A stretch of DNA of 64,000 nucleotides from contig NZ_JAQNDK010000003.1 in the NCBI RefSeq assembly GCF_028368935.1, positions 558,001-622,000 of the forward strand. The letters are read 5' to 3'. Both the position numbers and the translations under genes were made by a program. Every line of letters starts with the position of its first letter. Positions within the stretch are counted from its first letter, which is position 1. Origin of the DNA: Sorangium aterium. GTDB taxonomy: Bacteria > Myxococcota_A > Polyangia > Polyangiales > Polyangiaceae. The notes under the pieces are model-generated. The model was not told where the DNA came from. It saw only the letters and a program-made list of their open reading frames with translations, and made no database searches. Positions 8,313-17,331 of the stretch are shown here, piece by piece.

Positions 8313-9887
8313 GTGAAGCGCCGCTTCAACACGACCGGGCCGTGCCGCCCCGATCTGCACTACATGATCCCGGCCGAGAGCCGCCTGCCCGAGGCCCCGG
8401 GGCTCGTGGAGCAGATGGGGTACTTCGTCGTCCACGCCCCCCGGCAGACGGGCAAGACCACCGCCCTGCGCGTCGTCGCCGAGCGGCTCACGGCCTCGGG
8501 TCGCCACGCCGCGGTCCTCTTCTCCTGCGAGGAGGGCAGCGCCGCGGGCGACGACTACGGCTCTGCCCAGCGCGCCGTCCTGCGCGAGCTCACGCGTGCG
8601 GCCCAGATCGCGCTGCCGCCGGAGCTCCAGCCGCCGCCGTTCTCCCTCGAGGGCGACGAGGGCCTCCTCTCCGCGGCCCTCACCTCCTGGGCGCGCGTCT
8701 GCCCGCGCCCGCTCGCCCTCATCTTCGACGAGATCGACTCGCTGCGCGGCCAGGGCCTTCTCAGCATCCTGCGCCAGCTCCGCGCTGGCTTCCCCAGCCG
8801 TCCCGACCACTTCCCCGCTTCGGTGATCCTCTGCGGGCTGCGCGATGTACGCGACTACAAGGCCGCGAGCGGCGGCGATCCCGGACGCCTCGGCACCGCG
8901 AGCCCGTTCAACATCAAGCTCGAGTCCCTGCGGCTCGGAGACTTCTCGGAGGAAGAGCTCCGCGCGCTCTATGCCCAGCACACGGAGGACACCGGCCAGG
9001 TCTTCGTCGATGCGGCGCTCTCCCGGGCCTTCGAGCTCACCGCCGGCCAGCCATGGCTCGTCAACGCCCTCGGCCGCGAGATCGTCGAAAAGATAGCCGT
9101 CCCACACGGCGAGCCCATCACGCGGGCGCACGTCGAGCAGGCCAAGGAGCGCCTCATCCTGGCCCGTGCGACCCACCTCGACTCGCTCGTCAGCAAGCTC
9201 GCCGAGCCCCGCGTCCGGCGCGTGCTCGAGCCCTTGCTCGCCGGGACGTACGAGGGCGGCGGTGACACGTACGACGACGACGCCTCCTACGTCCGCGATC
9301 TCGGCCTCGTGGCCCAGGGCAAGCCGCTGCGCGTCGCGAACCCCATGTACCGCGAGGTGATCGCCCGTGTCCTGTCCTCTTCGGCCGAGGAGCGGATCGA
9401 CGCCCCGCCCGAGCGCTTCCGCCTGCCCGACGGCCGCCTCGCGTTCCGGCGCCTTCTCCGCGCGTTCGCCGCTTTCTGGCACGAGCACGGCGAGGTGCTC
9501 GCCTCCGGGATGCCGTACCCAGAGGTCGCTCCGCAGCTCGTCCTGATGGCCTTCCTCCAGCGCGCGGTCAACGGCGGCGGCTTCATCGATCGCGAGTACG
9601 GCGTCGGCCGCGGGCGCATCGATCTGCTCGTCCGCTTCCCCTACCAGAAGCCCGACGGTTCCCGGGGCGTCCAGCGGCGTGCCGTCGAGCTCAAGGTGTG
9701 GCGCAAGGGTCAGAAGGATCCGCTCCGCGAAGGCCTCGCGCAGCTCGACGACTACCTCGCGCGCCTGCGCCAGAAGCGCGGGACGCTCGTGATCTTCGAC
9801 GCCCGCGGGCGCCTCGCTCGAACGGCACCCCTGTTCTCCGAGGCGACGACGCCCCGCGGCCGCCGCGCCGCGCTGCTCCGCTTGTAG
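8313..9887 (+). CDS. AAA ATPase with C-terminal PD-(D/E)XK-like domain
   Basis: Protein of 524 residues starting at GTG 8313. The N-terminal motif TTGPCRPDLHYMIP and the Walker A HAPRQTGKTT (41-50) are typical of AAA-like ATPases found in accessory regions; LALIFDEIDSL near 134-144 is Walker B. The C-terminal third contains GRIDLLVRF (about 433-441) and, some 20 residues later, AVELKVW. This gives the D...ExK spacing of a PD-(D/E)XK nuclease core, with a following LDDYLARL helix. Family members are of unknown function, sometimes suspected of nucleic-acid-directed or defence roles. It stands alone, divergent from crcB. Confidence 0.78.
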   Translation: MKRRFNTTGPCRPDLHYMIPAESRLPEAPGLVEQMGYFVVHAPRQTGKTTALRVVAERLTASGRHAAVLFSCEEGSAAGDDYGSAQRAVLRELTRAAQIALPPELQPPPFSLEGDEGLLSAALTSWARVCPRPLALIFDEIDSLRGQGLLSILRQLRAGFPSRPDHFPASVILCGLRDVRDYKAASGGDPGRLGTASPFNIKLESLRLGDFSEEELRALYAQHTEDTGQVFVDAALSRAFELTAGQPWLVNALGREIVEKIAVPHGEPITRAHVEQAKERLILARATHLDSLVSKLAEPRVRRVLEPLLAGTYEGGGDTYDDDASYVRDLGLVAQGKPLRVANPMYREVIARVLSSSAEERIDAPPERFRLPDGRLAFRRLLRAFAAFWHEHGEVLASGMPYPEVAPQLVLMAFLQRAVNGGGFIDREYGVGRGRIDLLVRFPYQKPDGSRGVQRRAVELKVWRKGQKDPLREGLAQLDDYLARLRQKRGTLVIFDARGRLARTAPLFSEATTPRGRRAALLRL

Positions 9888-9926
9888 AGCGCCGCTCGAG
9901 CTCCGGTTCCAGGAACGAAGAGCGTA

Positions 9927-10076
9927 GGCCCGAGCCGAGGGTGTTCGTCGCGCGGCGCGGGGAGGGCCGATGTTTGAGCCTGGGACAGAGCTCTTCCGGC
10001 GTAGCCGGAGGAGCTCTGTCCCAGGCGAGTCCGGCGGGGTCCCCGCGCCGCGCGACGAACACCCTCGGCTCGGGCC
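9927..10076. repeat. 150-bp nested palindrome
   Basis: Outer arms 9927-9963 and 10040-10076 are perfect 37-bp inverted copies. Inside them, 9979-10000 and 10004-10025 form a second 22-bp inverted repeat with one mismatch and a 3-nt loop. It lies between the converging ends of the ATPase gene and the ABC gene, so it could act as a bidirectional terminator. It is much longer than an ordinary terminator and has no T-run, which suggests a cruciform-forming or mobile palindromic element. Confidence 0.9.
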
Positions 10077-10114
10077 GGGCAGCCCGGCAGGACCTCTCGT
10101 CCCGCGCTCCCCGG

Positions 10115-11035
10115 CTACTCCGCCGCCTTCCTGAACTCGATCACCCGCCCGCTCGTGCCGTCCGCCAGCGCAGGCCGGTTCACCCGCGACACCTCGTCCG
10201 TCGCGACCCCCGACGCCGCGATGAACTGGCGCGCCTGCTCGTTGTCGCCGTGCGCCAGCTCGTCCGGCGTCCCCGACGCGACGACGCGCCCCTGGATCAC
10301 GAGGAACGCCTGGTGCGCGATGCGGAACGTGCTCGCCATGTCGTGCGAGATCACCACGCTCGTCACCTTGAAGCGCGCCCGCGTCTCCTCGATCAGGTCG
10401 TCGACCAGCCGGCTCGTCAGCGGATCGAGCCCGCTGGTCGGCTCGTCGTAGATGAGGATCTCGGGCTCCAGCATCAGCGCGCGCGCCAGGCCCACCCGCT
10501 TGCGCTGCCCGCCGGACAGCTCCGACGGCATCCGGTCCTCCTTGTTCTCGAGGCCGAGCGAGTTCAGCATGCCCACGACCTTGTCGCGGATGTCCCGCTT
10601 CGACATGTGCTTCCGGTGCTCGCGCAGCGGGAACGCCACGTTGTCGAAGATCGTGAGCGAGTCGAGCAGCGCCGCGTACTGGAACACCATGCCGAACCGC
10701 TGGCGCATCCGGTTCATCTCGAAATCGCCGAGCGCGCCCATGTCCACGCCGTCGACCCAGATGTGGCCGGTGGTCGGCCGCTCCAGCCCGATGAGCAGCC
10801 GGAGCAGCGTCGTCTTGCCAGCGCCCGACCCGCCGATGATCACCGCCGTCTCGGTCCGCCGGAGGTGCATGGTGATGCCGTGCAGCACCTTCGTCGCCCC
10901 GAACGATTTCTTGATGTCGTCGACGAAGAGGTGATCCCCCGGCTGCCACCCCGGCGGCATGTTGCCCACCTGCTGCGCCTCCGGGGGGCCCGCGTGCGGG
11001 GAGGGGGAGACCTGGCTGGGCGGCCTTCTCGACAT
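10115..11035 (-). CDS. MlaF-type ABC transporter ATPase
   Basis: ATP-binding subunit of an Mce/Mla-type lipid transporter, which moves phospholipids between the inner and outer membranes. Walker A is GGSGAGKTT, the signature is LSGGQRKRVGLARAL, Walker B is LIYDEPTSGLDP and the switch His is in VVISHDM. The family-typical phrase RFGMVFQYAALLDSL strongly matches MlaF. ATG 11035 (MSRRPPSQV) gives 306 residues with a Pro-rich leader; a GTG at 11107 is possible. The usual permease (MlaE) and MCE (MlaD) partners are not adjacent on either side, so it may work with subunits encoded elsewhere. Confidence 0.85.
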   Translation of the reverse strand: MSRRPPSQVSPSPHAGPPEAQQVGNMPPGWQPGDHLFVDDIKKSFGATKVLHGITMHLRRTETAVIIGGSGAGKTTLLRLLIGLERPTTGHIWVDGVDMGALGDFEMNRMRQRFGMVFQYAALLDSLTIFDNVAFPLREHRKHMSKRDIRDKVVGMLNSLGLENKEDRMPSELSGGQRKRVGLARALMLEPEILIYDEPTSGLDPLTSRLVDDLIEETRARFKVTSVVISHDMASTFRIAHQAFLVIQGRVVASGTPDELAHGDNEQARQFIAASGVATDEVSRVNRPALADGTSGRVIEFRKAAE

Positions 11036-11146
11036 CCGCGCCGTACGGTACCACGGAGGAGGCCCCGCAGGACGCCGATCGCCTTGCATCACGGTAAGGG
11101 CGAGCACGTGCTTGACGCGGCAGGGCGCGGGACGGAAACGTTGCTC

Positions 11147-11434
11147 ATGACCGACGACCTACTCAAGGCAGCCCTCGAGACAGCAGAGGCGAAGACCGAC
11201 AAGGATGGCTGGGCCGAGCTCCCCGAAGGGCGCATGCTCACGCTCTACGCCGCGCACGACGGCGTGTCGCTCCCGGTGACCAAGATCGAGGCCGTGTCGA
11301 GCGCGGGCGGGCTCCTCAAGGCGCGCAGCACCAAGGGCGAGACGTTCGTGCTCGCGCTGAAGGACGTGTTCGCCATCGCCCTCGACGGCGGCGGCAAGGG
11401 AGCCCAGGCCAGGAAAGCCGGCTTCCTCGGCTGA
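11147..11434 (+). CDS. Small conserved-looking hypothetical protein
   Basis: A 95-residue soluble protein with balanced composition and proper codon bias. It begins MTDDLLKAALETAE, and its centre reads LYAAHDGVSLPVTKIE and GETFVLALKDVFAIAL, suggesting a small mixed alpha/beta fold. It is divergent from the MlaF-type gene (111 bp apart), and a CheR-like methyltransferase follows 15 bp downstream, so the two may be co-transcribed. No family is recognised. Confidence 0.65.
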   Translation: MTDDLLKAALETAEAKTDKDGWAELPEGRMLTLYAAHDGVSLPVTKIEAVSSAGGLLKARSTKGETFVLALKDVFAIALDGGGKGAQARKAGFLG

Positions 11435-11449
11435 TCGCGACGACCTTCC

Positions 11450-12283
11450 ATGGCCCGATCGTCGAGAGCGGGAGGAGGTCCTGCGGCGCGGTCCGCTCAG
11501 CGGGCCGTCGACCTCGCGCTCGCCGAGCTGCAGCGCCGGTTCGGCCTGGGCCGCAGCCTCGCCGCCCCAGGCTGGGTGCGCGAGCGGGTCCTCGCCGTGC
11601 TCAGCGCCGTGGCCGCGCGCCACGGCGTCTCGCCGCTCGCGGCCGCCGAGCGGCTGCGGGACGACAGGGAGGCCATCGAGGAGATCGTCAGCGCGCTGCG
11701 CGTCGGCGAGACGCGCTTCTACCGCGACCCCATCATCTGGGAGGCCATCGCGACCTCGGTGCTGCCCAGGCTCCCGCCCGACCTGCCGATCGCCGGCCTC
11801 TCCGCCGGGTGCAGCACCGGCGAGGAGGCCTATACCCTGGCGATGGTGCTCGCGAGCGCGGGCCGCCGCTTCAGCGTGCTCGGGGTCGACCGCGCCGCTC
11901 CGGCGATCGAGGCGGCGCGCGATGCCGTCTACTCCGCCGAGGCCGTCGACCAGCTCCCCCCGTCCTTCGTTCAGCGCTACTGTGAAGAGAAGGGCGGAGC
12001 GCTGCACGTCGGCCAGCAGCTGCGCGACGTCGTTTCCTTCGAGGTCTGCGATCTGGTGCACGCCGTGCCGAGCGGCGGGTTCCAGATCATCTTCTTCAAG
12101 AACGTGCTCCTGTACCTCGCAGAGCCCGCCGGCGACGCGGTGGCGCGCCGCCTCGCGGCCGAGCTCGGCCCAGGCGGGCTCCTGTTCTCTGCCGCGAGCG
12201 AGGCGCCGCGCCTCTGCGGCGCCGGCCTCACGCCGATCAAGGTGAACGCGCACGTCACCGCCTTCCGCGCCCCGGGCGCCTGA
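11450..12283 (+). CDS. CheR-type protein-glutamate methyltransferase
   Basis: SAM-dependent methyltransferase of the CheR family, which methylates glutamates of chemoreceptors or related sensory proteins. Signatures are RVGETRFYRDP (CheR N-domain junction) and LSAGCSTGEEAYTLAM, the SAM-binding motif. Later, FQIIFFKNVLLYL matches the CheR segment that usually reads ..CRNVLIYF. Length is 277 residues. No receptor, CheA or CheB is nearby, so it is an orphan; myxobacteria commonly carry such genes outside chemosensory clusters. glnD follows 20 bp downstream on the same strand. Confidence 0.85.
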   Translation: MARSSRAGGGPAARSAQRAVDLALAELQRRFGLGRSLAAPGWVRERVLAVLSAVAARHGVSPLAAAERLRDDREAIEEIVSALRVGETRFYRDPIIWEAIATSVLPRLPPDLPIAGLSAGCSTGEEAYTLAMVLASAGRRFSVLGVDRAAPAIEAARDAVYSAEAVDQLPPSFVQRYCEEKGGALHVGQQLRDVVSFEVCDLVHAVPSGGFQIIFFKNVLLYLAEPAGDAVARRLAAELGPGGLLFSAASEAPRLCGAGLTPIKVNAHVTAFRAPGA

Positions 12284-12302
12284 GAAAGCAGAACGACACC
12301 GC

Positions 12303-15164
12303 ATGAGCGTCGACCTCTCCCCCACGTCCAGGCCCAGCGGGCTCGCCGAGCTCCGCGCCGCCTACGCGCGCGAGCGCGCCGAGCTCGATCGCACGGCGCC
12401 GAGCGGCTCCACGCCGGCCGCGGATCCGGCCGCCGTCGGGGTCGCCCTGGGGCGGCGCCACGCGCGCCTGCTCGACGATCTCCTGGCGCGCCTCTTCCAC
12501 CTGCTGCGCGAGTCCGGCGGGCCCGGCCGCAAGGAGTGGGACTCGGTCGCGATCGCCGGGGTCGGAGGCTACGGCCGCGGCGCGGCCGCGCTGCGGAGCG
12601 ATCTCGACCTGCGCATCCTCGCCCGCGACGCCCAGCGCGCCAGCGCCATCGCGGACGCGCTGCTCTACCCGCTCTGGGACATGGGGGTCGCCGTGGGGCA
12701 CCAGGTCGTCACCATCGACGACCTCATCGACGGCGCGCGCGAGGACCTGCCCACCGCGACGAGCCTGCTCGACTGGCGGCACGTCGTCGGCGACGCGTCG
12801 CTGTCGGAGTCGCTCTGGCAGCGCGCCTCGTCGGGCATCTTCGCGCACTCGGAGCTGCCCCGCTTCATCGAGCGGCTCGGGAAGGAGATCGCGCAGCGGC
12901 ACGAGCGCTTCGGCGGCTCGGTCTACCTCCTGGAGCCGGACGTGAAGAACGGCGCGGGCGGGCTGCGCGATCTCGACGTCGCCCGCTGGGCCGCGAAGGC
13001 GCGCTACGGCGTCGGCGAGTTCGACGCGCTCGTCCGCTTCGGCGCGCTCGTCGCGCGCGAGGCGGAGGAGATCCGGAGCGCCTCGGAGATGCTCTGGCGC
13101 ATCCGCAACCTGCTCCACGCCCACTCCGGGCGGAGGACCGACCGGCTGACGTTCGACGAGCAGGAGCTGTGCGCCGGCGCGCTCGGCTACAGCAAGGGCG
13201 CCGGTCCGGCCGACGCCGGCCGGAAGGGCGCGCCGCCCCCTGACGAGGCCGCCGTATCGCCCGAGGCGATCGAGCGGATGATGAGCGACTACTACCGGAG
13301 CGCCCGGACCATCTCGCGCTCCCTCGACATGATCGTCTCGCGCGCCACGCCGACGCTGACGCGGCGCCGCCGCCGCGACGAGGACCTCGGCGCCGGGGTC
13401 CGCCTCTTCGACGGCTGCATCACGATGAGCGATCCGGATCTGCTGAGGACCGATCCGGCGATCGCGCTGCGCCTCGTCTCCGAGGCCGTCGAGCGCGGCG
13501 TGCCGCTCTTGCCCTACGCGCGCGGCGCGATCGTCCGCGCGGCCGGCGATCCGGCGTTCTGCGCGGCGCTCCGCGAGAGCCCCGAGGCCGCCGAGCGGTT
13601 CAGGACCCTCGTCGCCACGTGCAAGGAGACGGAGCTGCAGAGCGGGTCGGTCGTCCGCGAGCTGCACGACCTCGGCCTCCTGCTCGCGATGATCCCGGAG
13701 TTCTTGCCGGTCGTCGGGCGCGTCCACCACGACGTCTACCACGTGTACACGGTCGACGTTCACTCGGTCGCCGCGGTCGACCGGCTGGCGTCGCTCGTGC
13801 GGGGCGAGCTCGCGGGCGAGTTCGGGCTCGCGTGCCGGCTCGCCGCCGAGGCGACGCGGCCGACGATGCTGTTCTTCGCCACGCTCCTGCACGACGTGGG
13901 CAAGGCGATCGGGGGCACCGATCACAGCGGGCGCGGCGCCGAGATGGCCCGGAAGATCCTGGCGCGGCTCGGCTTCCCTCAGGAGGACATCGACGAGGCG
14001 TGCCACCTCGTGCTGAAGCACCTCGTGATGTACCTCATCGCGACCCGGCGCGATCTCGACGACCCCGCGACGATCTCCGAGTTCTGCCAGGAGGTCCACG
14101 GCCGCGAGGGGCTGCGCGATCTCTACCTGCTCACGGTCGCCGACCTCTCGACCACGAGCCCCACGTCGATGACGTCGTGGAAGGCGCGCATGCTCGACGA
14201 GCTGTACCTCTCCGCGGACAGGGCCCTGCGCGGCGCGCGCGAGGACGCGGGGCCGTTCGGCATCGATGACCAGCGGATGGCCCGCGCGATCAGCGGTACG
14301 GTGGGCGCCCTCGAGGACCTCCCGGCCGCGAGCGAGGCCGAGCGGCGCGCGCAGCGGGACTTCCTGGCCCGCTATCTGGCGTCGATGCCCGAGCGCTACC
14401 TGCTCGCGAACAGCCCGGCCGCGATCGCCGCGCACTCGGAGCTCGCCCGGCAGCAGCAGTCGAACGGCAACAGCGTCTCGGTCGCGCTCGTCCCGTCGCG
14501 CCACCCGGAGGCCGCGGAGGTCTGCGTGGTGGCGCCGGATCGCCCCGGCTTGCTCGCGGCGATCACGGCCGCGCTCGCGGCCTCGCGCCTCGAGGTCCAC
14601 GCGGCGCAGATCCACTCGCGCGCGTGCGACGACGAGGGGATGGACGACGGCGGCGTGATCCGCGCGAGGGCAGGCTCGTCCCCGCCGGCGGGCGTGCGCC
14701 TGCAGGCCGTCGACCTGTTCTGGGTGCGCGACCGCGGCGAAGGGGTAGGGGGGGTGGCCCGCGCCATCCCGAAGCTCGTGACCGACATCCAGGGGGTGCT
14801 CTCGGGGCAGCTCTCCGGCGCCGAGCTCGCCAAGAAGCGCCGGGGCGGCGCGCTGCGCGAGCGGCCGACGCCGAAGGTCCGGACGCAGATATCCATCGAC
14901 GATCGCGCCTCGCACCACACGGTGATCGAGGTCCTCACGCGCGACCGCCCCGGCCTCCTGTTCGCGATCTCGGACGCGCTCTACCGGCTCGGCCTCTCGA
15001 TCTCGGTCGCCAAGATCAACACGGAGGGCACGCGCGTGGCCGACGTGTTCTACGTGAGCGACGCGGACGGGACGAAGATCGCGAACGGCAAGCGGACGCA
15101 AGAGGTCGAGGAGCGGCTGCACGCCGTCCTCCAGGGTCTGGACGGCGAAGGGAGTGTCGGATGA
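12303..15164 (+). CDS. glnD: PII uridylyltransferase/uridylyl-removing enzyme
   Basis: Nitrogen sensor that adds and removes UMP on PII proteins according to glutamine level. Domain order over 953 residues is complete. A nucleotidyltransferase domain carries GVGGYGRG and RSDLDL (86-103). A helical PII-UTase region contains GGLRDLDVARW. An HD domain has LLHDVGKAIGGTDHSGRGA near 527-545 and catalyses UMP removal. Two C-terminal ACT domains begin near 740 (VAPDRPGLLAAI) and 873 (TRDRPGLLFAIS) and sense glutamine. The stop overlaps the start of the next gene by 4 bp, so a TPR lipoprotein is translationally coupled to it. Confidence 0.95.
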   Translation: MSVDLSPTSRPSGLAELRAAYARERAELDRTAPSGSTPAADPAAVGVALGRRHARLLDDLLARLFHLLRESGGPGRKEWDSVAIAGVGGYGRGAAALRSDLDLRILARDAQRASAIADALLYPLWDMGVAVGHQVVTIDDLIDGAREDLPTATSLLDWRHVVGDASLSESLWQRASSGIFAHSELPRFIERLGKEIAQRHERFGGSVYLLEPDVKNGAGGLRDLDVARWAAKARYGVGEFDALVRFGALVAREAEEIRSASEMLWRIRNLLHAHSGRRTDRLTFDEQELCAGALGYSKGAGPADAGRKGAPPPDEAAVSPEAIERMMSDYYRSARTISRSLDMIVSRATPTLTRRRRRDEDLGAGVRLFDGCITMSDPDLLRTDPAIALRLVSEAVERGVPLLPYARGAIVRAAGDPAFCAALRESPEAAERFRTLVATCKETELQSGSVVRELHDLGLLLAMIPEFLPVVGRVHHDVYHVYTVDVHSVAAVDRLASLVRGELAGEFGLACRLAAEATRPTMLFFATLLHDVGKAIGGTDHSGRGAEMARKILARLGFPQEDIDEACHLVLKHLVMYLIATRRDLDDPATISEFCQEVHGREGLRDLYLLTVADLSTTSPTSMTSWKARMLDELYLSADRALRGAREDAGPFGIDDQRMARAISGTVGALEDLPAASEAERRAQRDFLARYLASMPERYLLANSPAAIAAHSELARQQQSNGNSVSVALVPSRHPEAAEVCVVAPDRPGLLAAITAALAASRLEVHAAQIHSRACDDEGMDDGGVIRARAGSSPPAGVRLQAVDLFWVRDRGEGVGGVARAIPKLVTDIQGVLSGQLSGAELAKKRRGGALRERPTPKVRTQISIDDRASHHTVIEVLTRDRPGLLFAISDALYRLGLSISVAKINTEGTRVADVFYVSDADGTKIANGKRTQEVEERLHAVLQGLDGEGSVG

Positions 15165-16237
15165 ACGAGAGGTGGTTTACGCGCGCGGTGTGGACGGCGG
15201 CGGCGACGGCGATGACGACGACGGCGAGGCCCGCCGCGCAGCGGGTCCTGGCGGCGGCGGCGCTCGCCGCGTGCGTCGCGGCGTGCGGGGGGGCGCAGGA
15301 GCCGCAGCGCGACCCGCTCCTGGCCGATCCGCCCGAAGGCAGCGACGCGGCGGCCTCGAAGGGCGCCTCGTCGACGGCGCTGGATCGGGGCATCGCGTAC
15401 ATCAAGAACGAGAAGTACGAGGAGGCGAAGCAGCACCTCCTCCAGGCGATCGAGCACGAGCCGGGCAGCGCCGAGGCGCATTACTACCTCGGCCTCGCGA
15501 ACGAGAAGACGAACGATCGCGCCGGCGCCGAGGCGTCGTACAAGAAGGCGCTCGCGAGCGATCCAAAGCTCGAGGCCGCCGCGCTGAACTTGGCCGCGCT
15601 CTACCTGGACGAGCCGCCTCGGCCGGACGACGCGATCGCGGTCCTCTCGAAGGCGATCGAGCAGGCGCCGGACCGGGCCGCGCTCCACCAGAACCTGGCC
15701 TACGCGTACGGGCTGAAGGGCGACGTGGCGAACGCGAGCAAGCACTACGAGGCGGCGCTCAAGGCCGAGGACACGGCCGCCACGCGCTTCGCCTACGGCG
15801 CGATGCTGTTCGAGGCGAAGGTGCTCGACCGGGCCGCGGCCGAGCTCAAGAAGGCGCTCGCGGCGACCGGCGACGACGTGGCGACGATCGCGACGATCGG
15901 GCGGATGCTTGGGCCGGCGAAGGCCTACGCCGACTGCGTGGCGGCGTTCGACCGCGCCATCAAGCTGAAGCCGGAGGCCGAGTTCCACGTGCGCCGCGGC
16001 ACGTGCCGCCACGAGCTCGGCGACGAGCCGGGGGCGCGCGCCGACTACCAGGCGGCGATCAAGGTGGACCCGCGGTTCGCGGCCGCGCACTACTACCTCG
16101 GCCTGTCGTTCCTGGCCGAACGCAAGCCGCAGAGCGCGATCGCCGCGCTCACGGAGGCCGGGAAGCACGGGGGTGACACCGAGATCGGCAAGCGCGCCCG
16201 CGCCAAGGTGAAGGAGCTCAGCGCCAGGCTGAAGTAG
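15161..16237 (+). CDS. TPR-repeat lipoprotein coupled to glnD
   Basis: Predicted lipoprotein of 358 residues. The start ATG 15161 overlaps the glnD stop (ATGA). A twin-Arg-free basic/hydrophobic leader ends in ACVAAC, so Cys42 would be lipidated. After a linker come at least six to seven TPR units from about residue 70 (for example AEAHYYLGLANEKTNDRAGA and AAHYYLGLSFLAERKPQSA), covering almost the whole mature protein. It is likely a periplasmic or outer-membrane scaffold. The link with GlnD is positional only; myxobacterial genomes carry many such proteins. Confidence 0.85.
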   Translation: MNERWFTRAVWTAAATAMTTTARPAAQRVLAAAALAACVAACGGAQEPQRDPLLADPPEGSDAAASKGASSTALDRGIAYIKNEKYEEAKQHLLQAIEHEPGSAEAHYYLGLANEKTNDRAGAEASYKKALASDPKLEAAALNLAALYLDEPPRPDDAIAVLSKAIEQAPDRAALHQNLAYAYGLKGDVANASKHYEAALKAEDTAATRFAYGAMLFEAKVLDRAAAELKKALAATGDDVATIATIGRMLGPAKAYADCVAAFDRAIKLKPEAEFHVRRGTCRHELGDEPGARADYQAAIKVDPRFAAAHYYLGLSFLAERKPQSAIAALTEAGKHGGDTEIGKRARAKVKELSARLK

Positions 16238-16290
16238 CGCCCGGCCGCGCGCCTGGACGGTGGCGGAGCTCCGTCACCCGGCGGAAGGGT

Positions 16291-16363
16291 CGAACCGCCA
16301 AGGCGCCATAAGACGCCAAGATTTTTATGTTTTCTTGGCGTCCTTGGCGCCCTTGGCGGTTCA
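16291..16363. terminator. Long imperfect hairpin between converging genes
   Basis: Inverted repeat with arms gaaccgccaaggcgc and agacgccaaga on the left mirrored by tcttggcgtc, ttggcgc and ccttggcggttc on the right, around an AT-rich centre (tttttatgttt). It sits between the end of the TPR lipoprotein gene and the end of parB, which converge. A bidirectional terminator is plausible. The right arm resembles the tract at 638-690, hinting at a dispersed repeat. Confidence 0.6.
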
Positions 16364-16419
16364 AAAGATCCCGCCTTCAGCCGCAGCACCCCACCGCCCG
16401 CGGTCCCGACCGAGCAGGC

Positions 16420-17331
16420 TCACGCGCCGAGCAGCGCGATGATCCTGTCGAGCTCGTCGAGCGAGCCATAGGTGATGCCGAGCTCGCCGTGGCCGCCCTG
16501 GTCGCGCACCTCGACGCGGGTCCCGAGCCGCCGCGCGAGCCGCGCCTCCAGGTCCTTGATCGCAGGCGACTTCCCCCCGCGCTTCTTCTCGCCCGCCTCC
16601 TCGCCCTCGCCCTCGGCGGCCCGGATCTCCCTCTCCTTCGCCGCCTTGATCAGCGCCTCGACCTTGCGGACGGGGAGCTTGCCGTGGACGGTCCGCTCCG
16701 CGACGTCGGCCATCACCTTGTCGCTGGGCGCGCCGAGCAGCGCGCGCGCGTGGCCCTCGCTGAGCTCGCGCGAGATGACCATGGTGCGGATCCGCGGCGG
16801 CAGCCGGAGCAGCCGGAGCGAGTTGACGATCGTCGTGCGGTCCTTGCCGACGCGCTCGGCGAGGGTCTGGTGCGTGTAGCTGTGCTCGCGCAGCAGCCGG
16901 TCGAACGCCTCGGCGATCTCGATCGGGTTGAGGTCGGCCCGCTGCACGTTCTCGACGAGCGCGAGCTCGAACGCCTCCTTGGGGGAGACGTCCTTGACGA
17001 CGACGAGCACCTCCCTGAGCCCCGCGCGCTGCGCGGCGCGCCACCGCCGCTCGCCCGCGATGAGCTCGAAGGCGTCGTTCCCCGCCTGCGTCCGGCGCAC
17101 GATGAGCGGCTCGATGAGCCCGTGCTCGCGGATGCTGCCGGTGAGCTCCTCCAGCTCCGTCTCGTCGAAGTGCTGCCGCGGCTGCCCCTTCTGCGGGACG
17201 ATCTTCTCGATCGCGCACACGAACACGCTGCGCCCTTCGGCCGCCGTCGCTGTCGCCGGCGGCGCCGCCGGGAGCAGGGCGTCGAGCCCCCGTCCGAGCG
17301 CGCGCCGCGCCCCTTTCTGATCGGCATTCAT
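16420..17331 (-). CDS. parB: Chromosome partitioning protein ParB
   Basis: parS-binding, CTP-dependent clamp protein for chromosome segregation, 303 residues. The N-domain contains GERRWRAAQRAG (93-104), the CTP-binding arginine patch, then ENVQRADLNPIE. The helix-turn-helix is HQTLAERVGKDRTTIVNSL, and a C-terminal dimerisation domain follows a charged insert (EGEGEEAGEKKRGGK). An N-terminal LGRGLDALL motif is the conserved ParA-stimulating peptide. The start ATG 17331 overlaps the parA stop by 4 bp. No parS site was found in the window outside weak half-sites. Confidence 0.96.
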   Translation of the reverse strand: MNADQKGARRALGRGLDALLPAAPPATATAAEGRSVFVCAIEKIVPQKGQPRQHFDETELEELTGSIREHGLIEPLIVRRTQAGNDAFELIAGERRWRAAQRAGLREVLVVVKDVSPKEAFELALVENVQRADLNPIEIAEAFDRLLREHSYTHQTLAERVGKDRTTIVNSLRLLRLPPRIRTMVISRELSEGHARALLGAPSDKVMADVAERTVHGKLPVRKVEALIKAAKEREIRAAEGEGEEAGEKKRGGKSPAIKDLEARLARRLGTRVEVRDQGGHGELGITYGSLDELDRIIALLGA

